NCBI GenBank assembly: GCA_043764095.1
Contig: JAYUKX010000193.1
Span: 1 to 64,000, forward strand
DNA: 64,000 nt
Reading direction: 5' to 3'
DNA from: M3007 sp043764095
GTDB lineage: Bacteria; Bacteroidota; Bacteroidia; Chitinophagales; Saprospiraceae
Shown here: one piece after another, positions 9,511-17,713 of the stretch
Layout of the letters: each line of letters begins with the position of its first letter
How positions within the stretch are numbered: the first letter of the stretch is position 1
Notes under the pieces: model-generated
Told to the model about the DNA's origin: nothing
The model's database searches: none
The model's input: only the letters and a program-made list of their open reading frames with translations
Translations under genes and position numbers: made by a program

Positions 9511-9993
9511 TTAAAGACATCGACTCATGTCCTCCCCGTCCCCTATACGATGCCGTGCGTTTTCGTACCAAACACGCCTAAGATCCAGTCTTTCTGTTAT
9601 AAAAGCCGTAAAATCGGATTCAGGTATCTGTGCCAACAATGGCCGCTTATGCCGCTCCGGCCAAAGCCGTTCAACAAGTGTATCCACCGGTGTATCCAGC
9701 CACAAGGTAAATCCATGTTTGTTCATCCAGTCCATATTATCAAAAAAACAGGGAGTACCTCCACCCGTGGCAATTACCGCAGGTTGCAGGCGTTCGGCAA
9801 GGCTGTGCAGGCAATCTTGTTCTTGCAAACGAAAGCCATCTTCGCCGTGTAAAGCAAATATTTCAGGGATCGATAAACCCGTTTTTTGCTCAATTAAGGT
9901 ATCCAAATCAACAAAATCGTATTCTATTTTTTTGGCCAGTCGGCTACCCCAATACGATTTTCCGCTGCCCATAAAACCTACTAAAAATATCAT
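9511..9993 (-). CDS. aroK: shikimate kinase
   Basis: 160 residues from the ATG at 9993, whose last bases overlap the TGA of the upstream PolX gene (ATGA arrangement); another ATG three codons earlier (10002) is possible. P-loop GFMGSGKS at residues about 6-13, DLDTLIE (substrate-binding Asp of the DxD motif), IATGGGTP (GGG motif) and RPLL lid region are all present. It phosphorylates shikimate at O3 in the aromatic amino acid pathway, in the cytosol. Translationally coupled to the PolX-like gene, an unusual partner. Confidence 0.95.
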   Translation of the reverse strand: MIFLVGFMGSGKSYWGSRLAKKIEYDFVDLDTLIEQKTGLSIPEIFALHGEDGFRLQEQDCLHSLAERLQPAVIATGGGTPCFFDNMDWMNKHGFTLWLDTPVDTLVERLWPERHKRPLLAQIPESDFTAFITERLDLRRVWYENARHRIGDGEDMSRCL

Positions 9994-11633
9994 TGCTGCC
10001 ATTGGTCATACATTTGTGCGTTAAAACATTGCGCCGCTGTAAGTCCTCCTTTTCGCGCCGTTTGAAGGCCGTAACGCACGTGCTCTAGGCCATCTAGGCT
10101 GTGTGCGTCGGGGTTAATACTGATCGGAATACCCAATGCCGTAGCACGTGGAATCAATGTATAATCAATATCCAGTCGGTACGGATGCGCGTTCAATTCA
10201 ATGGCAACATTGCAGCGTTTACAAGCGTCAAACACCGCGTCCCAATCCAGTGGATAACCTTCGCGGCTGAGGAGCAACCTGCCCGTTGGATGCCCCAAAA
10301 TAGTAGTATATGGGTGCTCTATGGCGCGTACCACTCGTTCAGTAGCCTTTTCTATACCCATTTTTAGGTTGGAGTGAACGGAGGCAATGATAAAATCAAA
10401 ACGGGATAGTAGGCTGTCTTCGTAATCCAAACTACCATCGTTGAGGATATCGCTTTCTATACCCTTTAGTATTTTGAAAGGGGCTAGTTTTTCATTCAGC
10501 AAGTCGATGGCATCCCATTGTTCTAACACCCGATTGGGTTGTAGTCCATTGGCATAAAATGCTGATTTACTGTGGTCTGTAATACCAATGTAAGCATAAC
10601 CAAGATCGCGTGCGCGGGTACACATCTGCTCCAGACTGTGCAGGCCATCGCTCCAGGTGGTGTGCACGTGCAGTACCCCGCGTAGGTCTTCGGCAGTGAC
10701 CAGTTCGGGTAATTGCCCTTTTTTTGCGGCTTGAACTATGTCGGCTGTTTCGCGCAGTTCTGGTACAACAAATGGCCATCCGGCTTTTTCAAAAACCTCG
10801 TGTTCGGTGCTCAATGATTTGAAGGAAATACCCGCGTTTTCGCCTACAAATGCTTCAATAAATGCCGGCGAACCCGAATAATGGAACATTTTAGAGCCAA
10901 ATTCCTCAGCCAAACATTTGAACAAAGTGACAGGAATGCCATCTTTAGTGCGCAACTGAATGGTAGCGGCAGTTGCTTGCTCCAATACCAGTGCGTCCGT
11001 AGAAAACACCGCTGTGAGTTCGCCATTGTAACCCACCAAAATTTCGATGTTGGAAACAATTGGGCATTTGCGGCGTACTTCGCCTACGGGTGCTACAAAC
11101 GCGCCGGGTACCAATTGGGTAATGGTTTGGCATACTTCCATTGCGATGCGCTCGGCGGCATCGCAATGGAGTTTGCCCTTGCTGCGTTGGTAATATTCCA
11201 GTCGATTACGCAGGTCTTCTTGTGTTTTTAAACCAAATCCCTTGTATTCCACCAAGCGATTTTCGTTACAAGCATACCAAAGTTCGCCAATGCTTTCGAT
11301 ACCCATATCTAGCCAAACCACCCGTACTTTTTTAGGGCCAAAGCCATTAATATCTAGCATTTCGACCACGCCGGGCGGTGTTTTTGCTTGGGCTTCGGCG
11401 AGTGCAGCCATCGTACCAGTGCTCAATAATTCCTGAATTTTGGAACTTATGGCTGGCCCAATCCCTTTCAAGGCTTTGATTTCCGATGCTGAAATGTCGC
11501 TCAGCGGCTGATCCAGTTTGCGCAGGGTAATATAGGCATTTCGATACGATTTTATTTTAAACTCGTTCTCCTCGTGGAGTTCTAGCAAATTGGCTAAATC
11601 ATCGAAAGCATTGGCGATTTCTTTGTTGGACAT
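9990..11633 (-). CDS. polX: PolX-family protein: HhH, degenerate polymerase domain, PHP phosphoesterase
   Basis: 547 residues. Residues 1-150 hold the 8-kDa-like domain and helix-hairpin-helix motifs (LKGIGPAISSKIQEL, INGFGPKKVRV). The nucleotidyltransferase domain at about 160-290 has the scaffold GEVRRKCPIVSNIEILV, but the catalytic aspartates of DIDILV are Asn and Glu, and the third (VDLR in active enzymes) is Thr (VTLFKC). The C-terminal PHP domain (about 318-547) is intact: HVHTTWSD, ITDHS, GIESDIL, ASVHSN, LGHPTG and NPDAHS supply the metal ligands. In active family members this is a repair polymerase with 3'-5' exonuclease; here only the PHP phosphoesterase is likely to work. Starts 2 bases after the yqeY stop. 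Confidence 0.88.
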   Translation of the reverse strand: MSNKEIANAFDDLANLLELHEENEFKIKSYRNAYITLRKLDQPLSDISASEIKALKGIGPAISSKIQELLSTGTMAALAEAQAKTPPGVVEMLDINGFGPKKVRVVWLDMGIESIGELWYACNENRLVEYKGFGLKTQEDLRNRLEYYQRSKGKLHCDAAERIAMEVCQTITQLVPGAFVAPVGEVRRKCPIVSNIEILVGYNGELTAVFSTDALVLEQATAATIQLRTKDGIPVTLFKCLAEEFGSKMFHYSGSPAFIEAFVGENAGISFKSLSTEHEVFEKAGWPFVVPELRETADIVQAAKKGQLPELVTAEDLRGVLHVHTTWSDGLHSLEQMCTRARDLGYAYIGITDHSKSAFYANGLQPNRVLEQWDAIDLLNEKLAPFKILKGIESDILNDGSLDYEDSLLSRFDFIIASVHSNLKMGIEKATERVVRAIEHPYTTILGHPTGRLLLSREGYPLDWDAVFDACKRCNVAIELNAHPYRLDIDYTLIPRATALGIPISINPDAHSLDGLEHVRYGLQTARKGGLTAAQCFNAQMYDQWQQ

Positions 11634-11635
11634 TT

Positions 11636-12082
11636 TTAGACAAGTAATTTTTTCACAATCTCAGAAATAGCGCGACCTTCGGCCTTACCCGCCAATGCTT
11701 TATTGGCTGCACCCATTACTTTCCCCATATCTTGTGGTGATTTGGCACCAACCTCTTCGATAATTTGCTGAATGACTTGTTCCAATTCGGCACCTTCCAT
11801 CATGGCAGGAAGGTATTTCCGAATGACATCAATTTCTTCTTTTTCCTTAACGGCCAGTTCTTCGCGGCCATTTTTCATATAAATATCGTATGATTCCTGA
11901 CGGGTTTTGACCAATTTTTGAAGCATTTGTACTTCACGTGCTTCATCTATTTCTTGGCCTGAACCATCAGTTTTGGCCAGCATAATAGCACTTTTGATGG
12001 CGCGGATACCGCGCAGGGTGACATCTTCTTTGGCTTTCATGGCCGTAATAATGTCTTGGTTAATTCTGATTTCTAATGACAT
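11636..12082 (-). CDS. GatB/YqeY domain-containing protein
   Basis: 148 residues with the standard YqeY layout: N-terminal helical part (LRGIRAIKSAIMLAKTD), the linker EEIDVIRKYLPAMM, and the C-terminal GatB-like domain ending GKVMGAANKALAGKAEGRAISEIVKKLL. The C-terminal domain is shared with the tail of the GatB subunit of tRNA amidotransferase and may bind tRNA; the free-standing protein's exact role is not established. Tightly coupled to the PolX-like gene (2 bases). Confidence 0.93.
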   Translation of the reverse strand: MSLEIRINQDIITAMKAKEDVTLRGIRAIKSAIMLAKTDGSGQEIDEAREVQMLQKLVKTRQESYDIYMKNGREELAVKEKEEIDVIRKYLPAMMEGAELEQVIQQIIEEVGAKSPQDMGKVMGAANKALAGKAEGRAISEIVKKLLV

Positions 12083-12146
12083 ACTGTTGCGTTAATAATT
12101 TCTTGGTTTAACAACTTTTTCAAAGGATAGTTCCCTTTTGAATGGG

Positions 12147-13994
12147 TTACATAGGGGTGTAAATTTTTAAAATATCTTCTATTGATCGTGGTCTGCGTGT
12201 TTTTTCCCAAAAGAAGCCATCGAGTTTTTTACCCTCTTTGCCCGCTTTTTTTATGGGTGTAAAAGTACCTTCTGGTGCTGCGTAAAACTTGATGCTATTC
12301 ACCTGATTATTACCAAAATATAGCCGCATTTCCGAACATTTGGTTTCATTGACGCCAATGTACGCCTTTTTATCGTCGAGGGCGTAATAAACAGCTTGCG
12401 CATTTCCGTCGGTGTACATTTCGCGTACTTCATTGTCGCGGAAAAATGCAGTCGTGAATTTCCCTTTAATTTGATTGAATAATTGCCCATCTTCTGAATT
12501 GACAACCATTGCATTGAGGCGTAGCCATATTCGATCTAATTTACTGTTTTTTAGGAGCATTTTTATCGTATCGCCCGAAAATTGCGAGGTGTCCGACCAC
12601 ACAATGGGCAACGATTTTAACTTATAAAACCAAAAAATAGAATCCGAAGAACTGAATGAAAGTGAATCACAAACTGCCTGCATATCGCTCTTAAAAATAC
12701 GTACATCTTTATATGCCAGCAATTGCCGGACCTCCGAGGCGGTATCGGGTTTGAAGGAAATAAGCCGTTCCGATGCAAGGTACAGCGTATCTCTGTCCAC
12801 CAATGTTTTCATCATGGGGCGCCCTGAAGGCCCTCCAAAACCGCCGTTTCCCTGTTCTCCAAAACCACCATAAGCACTCAAATAATCGGTTTGTTTATTG
12901 TAGTCGAGCCGATAGGCATAGACCGACATATTGCTTGAAGTATCACTCCATATCACGCTGCCCTGCGCAAATCCATTGCCTAGTTGGTCGTTAAAATCCA
13001 GTGAATCGGCTTCAATAATATTTGGTGGATCGCTTACACGCCCGCGCCCGAGCAATTGGTAAAATTTATTTCGGCTATCATAGCGCACTTTTGTCCCCGT
13101 AATTTCTTGGGTACTGTCCTTGTAATACGCATTTCCGACCAATGTGGCCACCTCCGAAATAGAATTATATCGAATGACATCGGCTTTTATAATACGTGTT
13201 TTTTCTTCAATATACGCCGAGTCCTGTAAGATATACTCCTTGCTGGTACCTTGCCAGGTCATTTTTTGGGCTTTTCCGCGTTGGTCTTTGCGTTCGTACT
13301 GTGGGTTTACATCAAATTCTGCAAAATCATTTTCGATATCGTAAAAACCTCCTTCGCAATAAATTTTGCTTTCATGCTCGCTGATGAGTGTAGGTGCCAC
13401 AAAAGTTGCGATTTGAGTGGTGGTATTAAAAAGCATGGTATCGGTACGCACCGTAAAGTCGGGATCAGTAATGAGTACATTGCCTTTGAAGTAAAGTTGG
13501 TCTTCGTTAACGTAATAATAGCCGCGTTTACTGCTCAATTGGCTTTGGCCGTTGGTGAGTGTAGCACCGGTGTAATAAGTCGCTATTTTGTTTCCTACAT
13601 CGTAATGGAGTTTTTTGGTAAAGAGTTTTTTATCGGCTTTTGCCAGTACGACCTTGCCAAAAAGATCACTTTGTTTTGTGGCGCCATAATAGAGTGCCGA
13701 GTCTGCAAAAATTTTGACAGAATCGCCTTGTTCAATCACGACATTGCCTTTCAGGACAGCGTCGTCGAGGTCGAGAATAGCGGTATCGCAATAGATAAGG
13801 GTATTTTCTTGGCGCAACCGCACGTTTCCGCTGAGTTTGCGTACGTCTCGGCCTTTTCTCAGAAAGCCCTCGACGGTTTCCGAACTTTCTACCTTTAGTT
13901 TCGACGTGGTGTCTTGTGCTGCCTGTTGGCTATACAAAATTTGGGTAGTAAAGAGCAAGAAAAGTAGGCCGCTGATGCAAATTTTTATGTTCAT
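12147..13994 (-). CDS. OstA-like (LptA/LptD N-terminal type) secreted protein
   Basis: 615 residues from the ATG at 13994, which gives a signal peptide (MNIKICISGLLFLLFTTQILYSQ). A frame extends to 14198 but that part is low-quality sequence before the signal peptide. Residues about 40-400 show repeated OstA-like beta-jellyroll strands (VRLRQENTLIYCDTAILDLDDAVLKG, VVIEQGDSVKIFADSALYY, then many similar repeats), as in LptA and the LptD periplasmic domain. No C-terminal LptD barrel is obvious. Probably helps carry lipopolysaccharide across the periplasm. It lies 64 bases upstream of yqeY in the same direction. Confidence 0.85.
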   Translation of the reverse strand: MNIKICISGLLFLLFTTQILYSQQAAQDTTSKLKVESSETVEGFLRKGRDVRKLSGNVRLRQENTLIYCDTAILDLDDAVLKGNVVIEQGDSVKIFADSALYYGATKQSDLFGKVVLAKADKKLFTKKLHYDVGNKIATYYTGATLTNGQSQLSSKRGYYYVNEDQLYFKGNVLITDPDFTVRTDTMLFNTTTQIATFVAPTLISEHESKIYCEGGFYDIENDFAEFDVNPQYERKDQRGKAQKMTWQGTSKEYILQDSAYIEEKTRIIKADVIRYNSISEVATLVGNAYYKDSTQEITGTKVRYDSRNKFYQLLGRGRVSDPPNIIEADSLDFNDQLGNGFAQGSVIWSDTSSNMSVYAYRLDYNKQTDYLSAYGGFGEQGNGGFGGPSGRPMMKTLVDRDTLYLASERLISFKPDTASEVRQLLAYKDVRIFKSDMQAVCDSLSFSSSDSIFWFYKLKSLPIVWSDTSQFSGDTIKMLLKNSKLDRIWLRLNAMVVNSEDGQLFNQIKGKFTTAFFRDNEVREMYTDGNAQAVYYALDDKKAYIGVNETKCSEMRLYFGNNQVNSIKFYAAPEGTFTPIKKAGKEGKKLDGFFWEKTRRPRSIEDILKIYTPM

Positions 13995-14253
13995 TGAATT
14001 GGTGTAGTTTGAATCGCACAAATGGTGGATAGAGGTATAAAACGAATGATCTGCCCGTTTATGCTGCCATATTCCTTTATTTGGGCGTAAAAGTAGTTGT
14101 TTTACTGGAAATGGTAGGGCTTTGGATGCTATTTGGTCAAATTTACCTATTCGGGAGTGTCGTAAATGGCCAAAGCCGGCGTTACGCTCTTGATTCATCT
14201 ACTTTTAATGTTAGAGCACCCGCCTTTCTACACACTGTAACCCATTTTATACA
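13995..14253. other. intergenic region between divergent OstA-like gene and riboswitch
   Basis: No supported gene. Frames on both strands here lack start context or family features. The OstA-like promoter must lie in this stretch on the minus strand but no clean TAnnTTTG was found. Confidence 0.5.
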
Positions 14254-14261
14254 TACCTTTG
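14254..14261 (+). promoter_or_regulatory. promoter element of the B12 riboswitch transcript
   Basis: TACCTTTG at 14254-14261 matches the Bacteroidetes -7 element and places transcription start just before the aptamer. Confidence 0.55.
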
Positions 14262-14265
14262 CACG

Positions 14266-14500
14266 CATCTTGTAGTGGTTTTGTTTTTCCCAAAGCAAAA
14301 TCTTAAAAGGGAATCTGGTGCAAATCCAGAACAGTCCCCGCTACTGTAAGTCCTTGTGCATCATCAAAAATGAACATTAAACGCTAAACGTTAAATTGTA
14401 AATTTTAATGAAAAGCATAAAAAGTACGGGCAATAAGCCACTGTCAATTACGATGGGAAGGCGCCATGTACCGGGATAAGTCAGGAGACCTGCTACACGT
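14266..14500 (+). promoter_or_regulatory. cobalamin riboswitch aptamer
   Basis: Conserved parts appear in order: AAAAGGGAATCTGGTGCAAA (about 14303-14323), TCCAGAACAGTCCCCGCTAC then TGTAAG (to about 14350), GCCACTG (about 14440), GGGAAGGCG (about 14455-14463) and the B12 box AAGTCAGGAGACCTGCT (about 14478-14494). These are the core of the adenosyl/methylcobalamin aptamer. Between CTGTAAG and GCCACTG there are about 85 bases, longer than in most copies, with a CATTAAA...TTTTAATG hairpin that may be an extended peripheral arm. It precedes a BtuB-type receptor, as expected; B12 binding should lower receptor expression. A 160-bp palindrome separates it from the start codon. Confidence 0.95.
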
Positions 14501-14512
14501 CATTTTTTTACT

Positions 14513-14672
14513 AAGTGCGTGGATATAATTAATTGGCATAATTCAAGGAAGGATTTTTTGTGTCAAACAAGCCATTTTTAAGGAGGATAGCATCGCTATC
14601 TTCCTTAAAAATGGCGAAGTGTGGCGCAAAAAGGCCGAGTTGAAAATGTCGATTAATTGTGTCCACGTACTT
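14513..14672. repeat. 160-bp palindromic MITE-like element, copy A
   Basis: Terminal inverted repeats begin AAGTGCGTGGATATAATTAA (left, from 14513) and AAGTACGTGGACACAATTAA (right, read on the minus strand from 14672). The symmetry continues to the centre, where 14571-14591 and 14595-14615 form a 21-bp stem with one wobble and a 3-base loop. The same 160-bp sequence, about 70 percent identical by eye, recurs at 42878-43038. It lies 18 bases after the B12 box and ends 34 bases before the btuB start. Confidence 0.85.
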
Positions 14673-14706
14673 TTAAACGGCTTTCGGAGGAAAAGTCCCA
14701 ACTGTT

Positions 14707-16563
14707 ATGCTTATAAAACACCCGTCACCCATGTCGGTTGTTTTGCTGTTGTTCGTTGCCTTGCGGTTATCGGCACAGCAAGATACCGCCCATTTGTTAC
14801 CATCCGTTACAGTATCAGCCTTGTCGCTGCGTACAACGATGCCCGGCGAGCGAACGGAGCGTTTTGATTCCACACAATTAAGTACAGCACAACACCAATC
14901 TTTGGCCGATTTGTTATCGAGCCAATCGGGTGTGTATATCAAATCCTATGGTTTGGGTAGTTTGGCCACCTCGTCTGTACGGGGAGGGAGTGCCAGCCAA
15001 ACGGCCATTTTGTGGAATGGACTGCCGATACAAAGCCCTATGCTTGGTCTTACAGATCTCTCTTTATTACCCGCTATCATCGCCGATGAAGTAACGATGC
15101 ACTATGGCAGCAGTGGCGCGCAGTGGGGGAGTGGTGCAGTAGGTGGTGTGCTTTCGATACAAAATAAAATGGCGCAAAAAGGAATGGGGCTGCGCTACAA
15201 TGCTAGTACGGGTAGTTTCGGGTTACAAAGCCACCAAGCAAAAATTCAATGGAGTAATGGTCGTTTGTCGGTGGTTTCAAAGCTATTTACGGCTAAAGCG
15301 GCGAACGATTTTTCGTATATGTCCAACCCCGATTTACCCGCGAAAAAGCAGACCAACGCAGCCGTAGAGCAACGCGGTTTTTTACAAGAACTCTATTGGG
15401 CTCCTTCCGCCAAAAGCCAAATAAGTGCACATGTGTGGCGGCAATTCAACCACCGCGAAATACCACCTACCACCACCCAAAACAAGAGTCTCGCCCAACA
15501 AACAGATCATGCTTTACGCGTCCTCTTGCAAGCACATCGTATCTATAAAAAACACGTTTTTCAAGCAAAATCGGCTGTTTTTGGTGAATCTATCGACTAT
15601 CAAGATGAACAAATTGGCCTGCGTGCGCTCAGCGGGTTTAAAACTTATTTGTTGGAAACGGAAGACAAATGGCAGTTTTACAAAGGCTGGCAAGCGCAGT
15701 TTGGGGCGCAACAAACCTGGTACAAGGCCAGCGCCGATGGGTATAAAGATACCCTGCAAGAAGTACGCTCGGCAGTATTTGGCAACCTCCATTACGAGCG
15801 CAACAAGTTCAAAATACAACTGACCGCCAGGCAAGAATGGCAGGATGGTCGAGCGGTGCCTTTTATGCCGGGACTGGGGGTTGTGTGGGGTTGTGGGGGC
15901 TTGGGGGTACATGCTAGGCTGAGTCGGCATTATCGGTTGCCTACTTTGAACGATCGTTATTGGCGGCCAGGTGGTAATTTGGGCTTATTGCCCGAAAGTG
16001 GCTGGGGAATTGAAGGGGGATTCAGGGGCCAGGGGTATTCCCTAACAGTGTTTCACCGCTTGATCGATAATTGGATATTATGGAGTGTAGCAGAAGGGCA
16101 GGTGTATTGGTCGGCCAATAATATTACCGCCGTAAGAAGCAGGGGCGTGGAGCAACGCTTCACGTATGGCAAGTCGTGGAAGTCAATGCACCTACGGGTT
16201 ATTACGGGTTACGATTGGGTGCGATCTACCAACGAAATTGCACTCACGCGACCCAAATTAGCGGCTGGCGAACAATTGATTTATACACCCGTACACCGCG
16301 CTTTTGTGCGTATGGACATGGGTTGGAAAACCACTGCCTTCCTATGGACTGCTCAATATACCAGCAGTACAAAAGGTATCAACGAGGGGTTGCCCGCATT
16401 TTTGATCCATAATGCACGGATGAGTTATGGTTTTCAACAAAGACGCTGGGGGGGGCATTGCTTTTTCCAAGTCGATAATATTTTTAATGTTTCGTACCGC
16501 GTGGTAGAACGCAGGCCCATGCCGGGGCGTGGGTACAGGTTGGGTGCTGGGGTGCGAATTTAA
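14707..16563 (+). CDS. btuB: TonB-dependent outer membrane receptor, BtuB type
   Basis: 618 residues, near E. coli BtuB size. Signal peptide at the N-terminus (an alternative ATG is at 14731), then LLPSVTVSALSLR as TonB-box-like segment, a plug domain at about residues 45-150 (LADLLSSQSGVYIKSYGLGS, RGGSASQTAILWNGLPIQSP, EVTMHYGSSGAQWGSGAVGG) and a 22-strand barrel ending in VDNIFNVSYRVVERRPMPGRGYRLGAGVRI. The plug features are those of BtuB/vitamin-type receptors and there is no SusC-type carboxypeptidase-like N-domain. The upstream cobalamin riboswitch makes B12 or another corrinoid the likely substrate. Followed at 34 bases by a DUF4465 gene. Confidence 0.9.
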   Translation: MLIKHPSPMSVVLLLFVALRLSAQQDTAHLLPSVTVSALSLRTTMPGERTERFDSTQLSTAQHQSLADLLSSQSGVYIKSYGLGSLATSSVRGGSASQTAILWNGLPIQSPMLGLTDLSLLPAIIADEVTMHYGSSGAQWGSGAVGGVLSIQNKMAQKGMGLRYNASTGSFGLQSHQAKIQWSNGRLSVVSKLFTAKAANDFSYMSNPDLPAKKQTNAAVEQRGFLQELYWAPSAKSQISAHVWRQFNHREIPPTTTQNKSLAQQTDHALRVLLQAHRIYKKHVFQAKSAVFGESIDYQDEQIGLRALSGFKTYLLETEDKWQFYKGWQAQFGAQQTWYKASADGYKDTLQEVRSAVFGNLHYERNKFKIQLTARQEWQDGRAVPFMPGLGVVWGCGGLGVHARLSRHYRLPTLNDRYWRPGGNLGLLPESGWGIEGGFRGQGYSLTVFHRLIDNWILWSVAEGQVYWSANNITAVRSRGVEQRFTYGKSWKSMHLRVITGYDWVRSTNEIALTRPKLAAGEQLIYTPVHRAFVRMDMGWKTTAFLWTAQYTSSTKGINEGLPAFLIHNARMSYGFQQRRWGGHCFFQVDNIFNVSYRVVERRPMPGRGYRLGAGVRI

Positions 16564-16597
16564 GGTCAATTACAAATTTTAAAAATATAACTTAACA

Positions 16598-17563
16598 ATG
16601 CACACAAAAACAACATTTTTAATCATTTTCGCAGTACTCCGCTTTACGGTAACAAATGCCCAAACCACTTCAACCTTTGAAAATATCACCCTTCCAACGG
16701 CCGGTTATATTGATGATTCAGGTATTTCGGGCGTGTTTCAAAGCGGCAATACCGCTTTACACAACTATTATGATACTCAGTTTTTTTACTGGGATGGATG
16801 GGCTATTTCCAATATTACCGACAACACAACGCCTGGTTTTAATAACCAATACTCCGCTATTACAGGCAAAGGTTTCAATAATTCGGCCAATTACGCAGTA
16901 GGTTATTCTTTTGCGGGCAATTATATCCGCTTGGATGGTGCCGCCAAGGGTGGTGTTGTCAATGGTATTTATGTCACCAATAACACTTACACTTATTATA
17001 GTATGAAAGACGGCGATGCTTTTGCTAAGAAATTTGGTGGCGAAAATGGCAACGACCCCGATTATTTTAAATTGGTGATTAAAAAATTCAAAAATGGCCA
17101 ATTGAGTACCGATAGTGTCGCTTTTTATTTGGCCGATTACCGATTTGCCAATAATGCCAACGATTATATCATAAAAGATTGGACGTATGTGGATTTGAAG
17201 CCTTTGGGCAATGTGGATTCTTTGGTATTTTATTTGAATTCCAGCGACAATGGCACATTTGGCATGAATACGCCTGCTTATTTCTGTGTTGACCAACTCA
17301 CTACGGCAGATATGGTATCGAGTGTGGCCAATGTGGAGGAAAATACGCCATTTAGTATTTCACCAAATCCGGCAACCGATATGTTGAATGTGAAATGGAA
17401 CGGAACAACGCCAGCCGATTTGCAAGTTTTTGACGCGACAGGTCGTTTGGTAGCGCGTCAGTGGGTATCGCAAGGGAGCAATCCGGTGTATTGCGGGGCT
17501 TGGAATGACGGCGTGTATTATGTGCTGGTTGCGGGACGTGGGATGCGTTTGGTGAAGCAATAA
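16598..17563 (+). CDS. DUF4465 secreted protein with T9SS type A sorting domain
   Basis: 321 residues. Signal peptide (to about residue 22, NAQ), then a DUF4465 domain over about residues 25-235: TFENITLPTAGYIDDSGIS, WDGWAISNITDNTTPGFNNQ, ITGKGFNNSANYAVGYS, YVTNNTYTYYSMKDGD are family signatures. C-terminal 70 residues (FSISPNPATDMLNVKWNG onward) form a T9SS type A domain. It lies 34 bases after btuB in the same riboswitch-controlled transcript, so it probably is a surface-exposed accessory protein of corrinoid capture. That role is inferred from context; the fold alone does not show ligand binding. Confidence 0.88.
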   Translation: MHTKTTFLIIFAVLRFTVTNAQTTSTFENITLPTAGYIDDSGISGVFQSGNTALHNYYDTQFFYWDGWAISNITDNTTPGFNNQYSAITGKGFNNSANYAVGYSFAGNYIRLDGAAKGGVVNGIYVTNNTYTYYSMKDGDAFAKKFGGENGNDPDYFKLVIKKFKNGQLSTDSVAFYLADYRFANNANDYIIKDWTYVDLKPLGNVDSLVFYLNSSDNGTFGMNTPAYFCVDQLTTADMVSSVANVEENTPFSISPNPATDMLNVKWNGTTPADLQVFDATGRLVARQWVSQGSNPVYCGAWNDGVYYVLVAGRGMRLVKQ

Positions 17564-17585
17564 GAACGCTGTTAAATTATTTGAA

Positions 17586-17638
17586 CCCGCCGTCCGTTTC
17601 TTGTTTGATTTTTTTGAGGATTTGGAATGGACGGTGGG
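17586..17638 (+). terminator. possible terminator of the B12 operon
   Basis: CCCGCCGTCC at 17586-17595 pairs with GGACGGTGGG at 17629-17638 (one wobble) and is followed by TGTTTTG. The loop is 33 bases and itself T-rich, so strength is uncertain. Confidence 0.4.
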
Positions 17639-17689
17639 TGTTTTGTTGGCATTGTATTAAGAGCATTTCCAACTTTTACTGTTTTTCCT

Positions 17690-17697
17690 TATCTTTG
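17690..17697 (+). promoter_or_regulatory. promoter element of the Rpn-like nuclease gene
   Basis: TATCTTTG at 17690-17697 matches the -7 consensus. It overlaps the region of two upstream in-frame start codons (17627 and 17699) and so favours the ATG at 17714. Confidence 0.5.
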
Positions 17698-17713
17698 TAT
17701 GAAATATTTCAAT

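Noticed and set aside
13995..14198. N-terminal extension of the OstA-like gene
   Set aside because: A signal peptide begins at the ATG at 13994, and the extension has no coding character.
14571..14615. Intrinsic terminator as the riboswitch expression platform
   Set aside because: The 21-bp stem is the centre of a dispersed palindrome, and no T-run follows on the plus strand.
14619..14867. Frame of 82 codons starting in the palindrome and overlapping btuB
   Set aside because: Lies across the element and btuB in another frame; composition is that of a shadow frame.
17627..17713. Longer start for the Rpn-like nuclease
   Set aside because: The added residues contain the terminator-like stem and the TATCTTTG promoter element; the family start is MRFANIKND.
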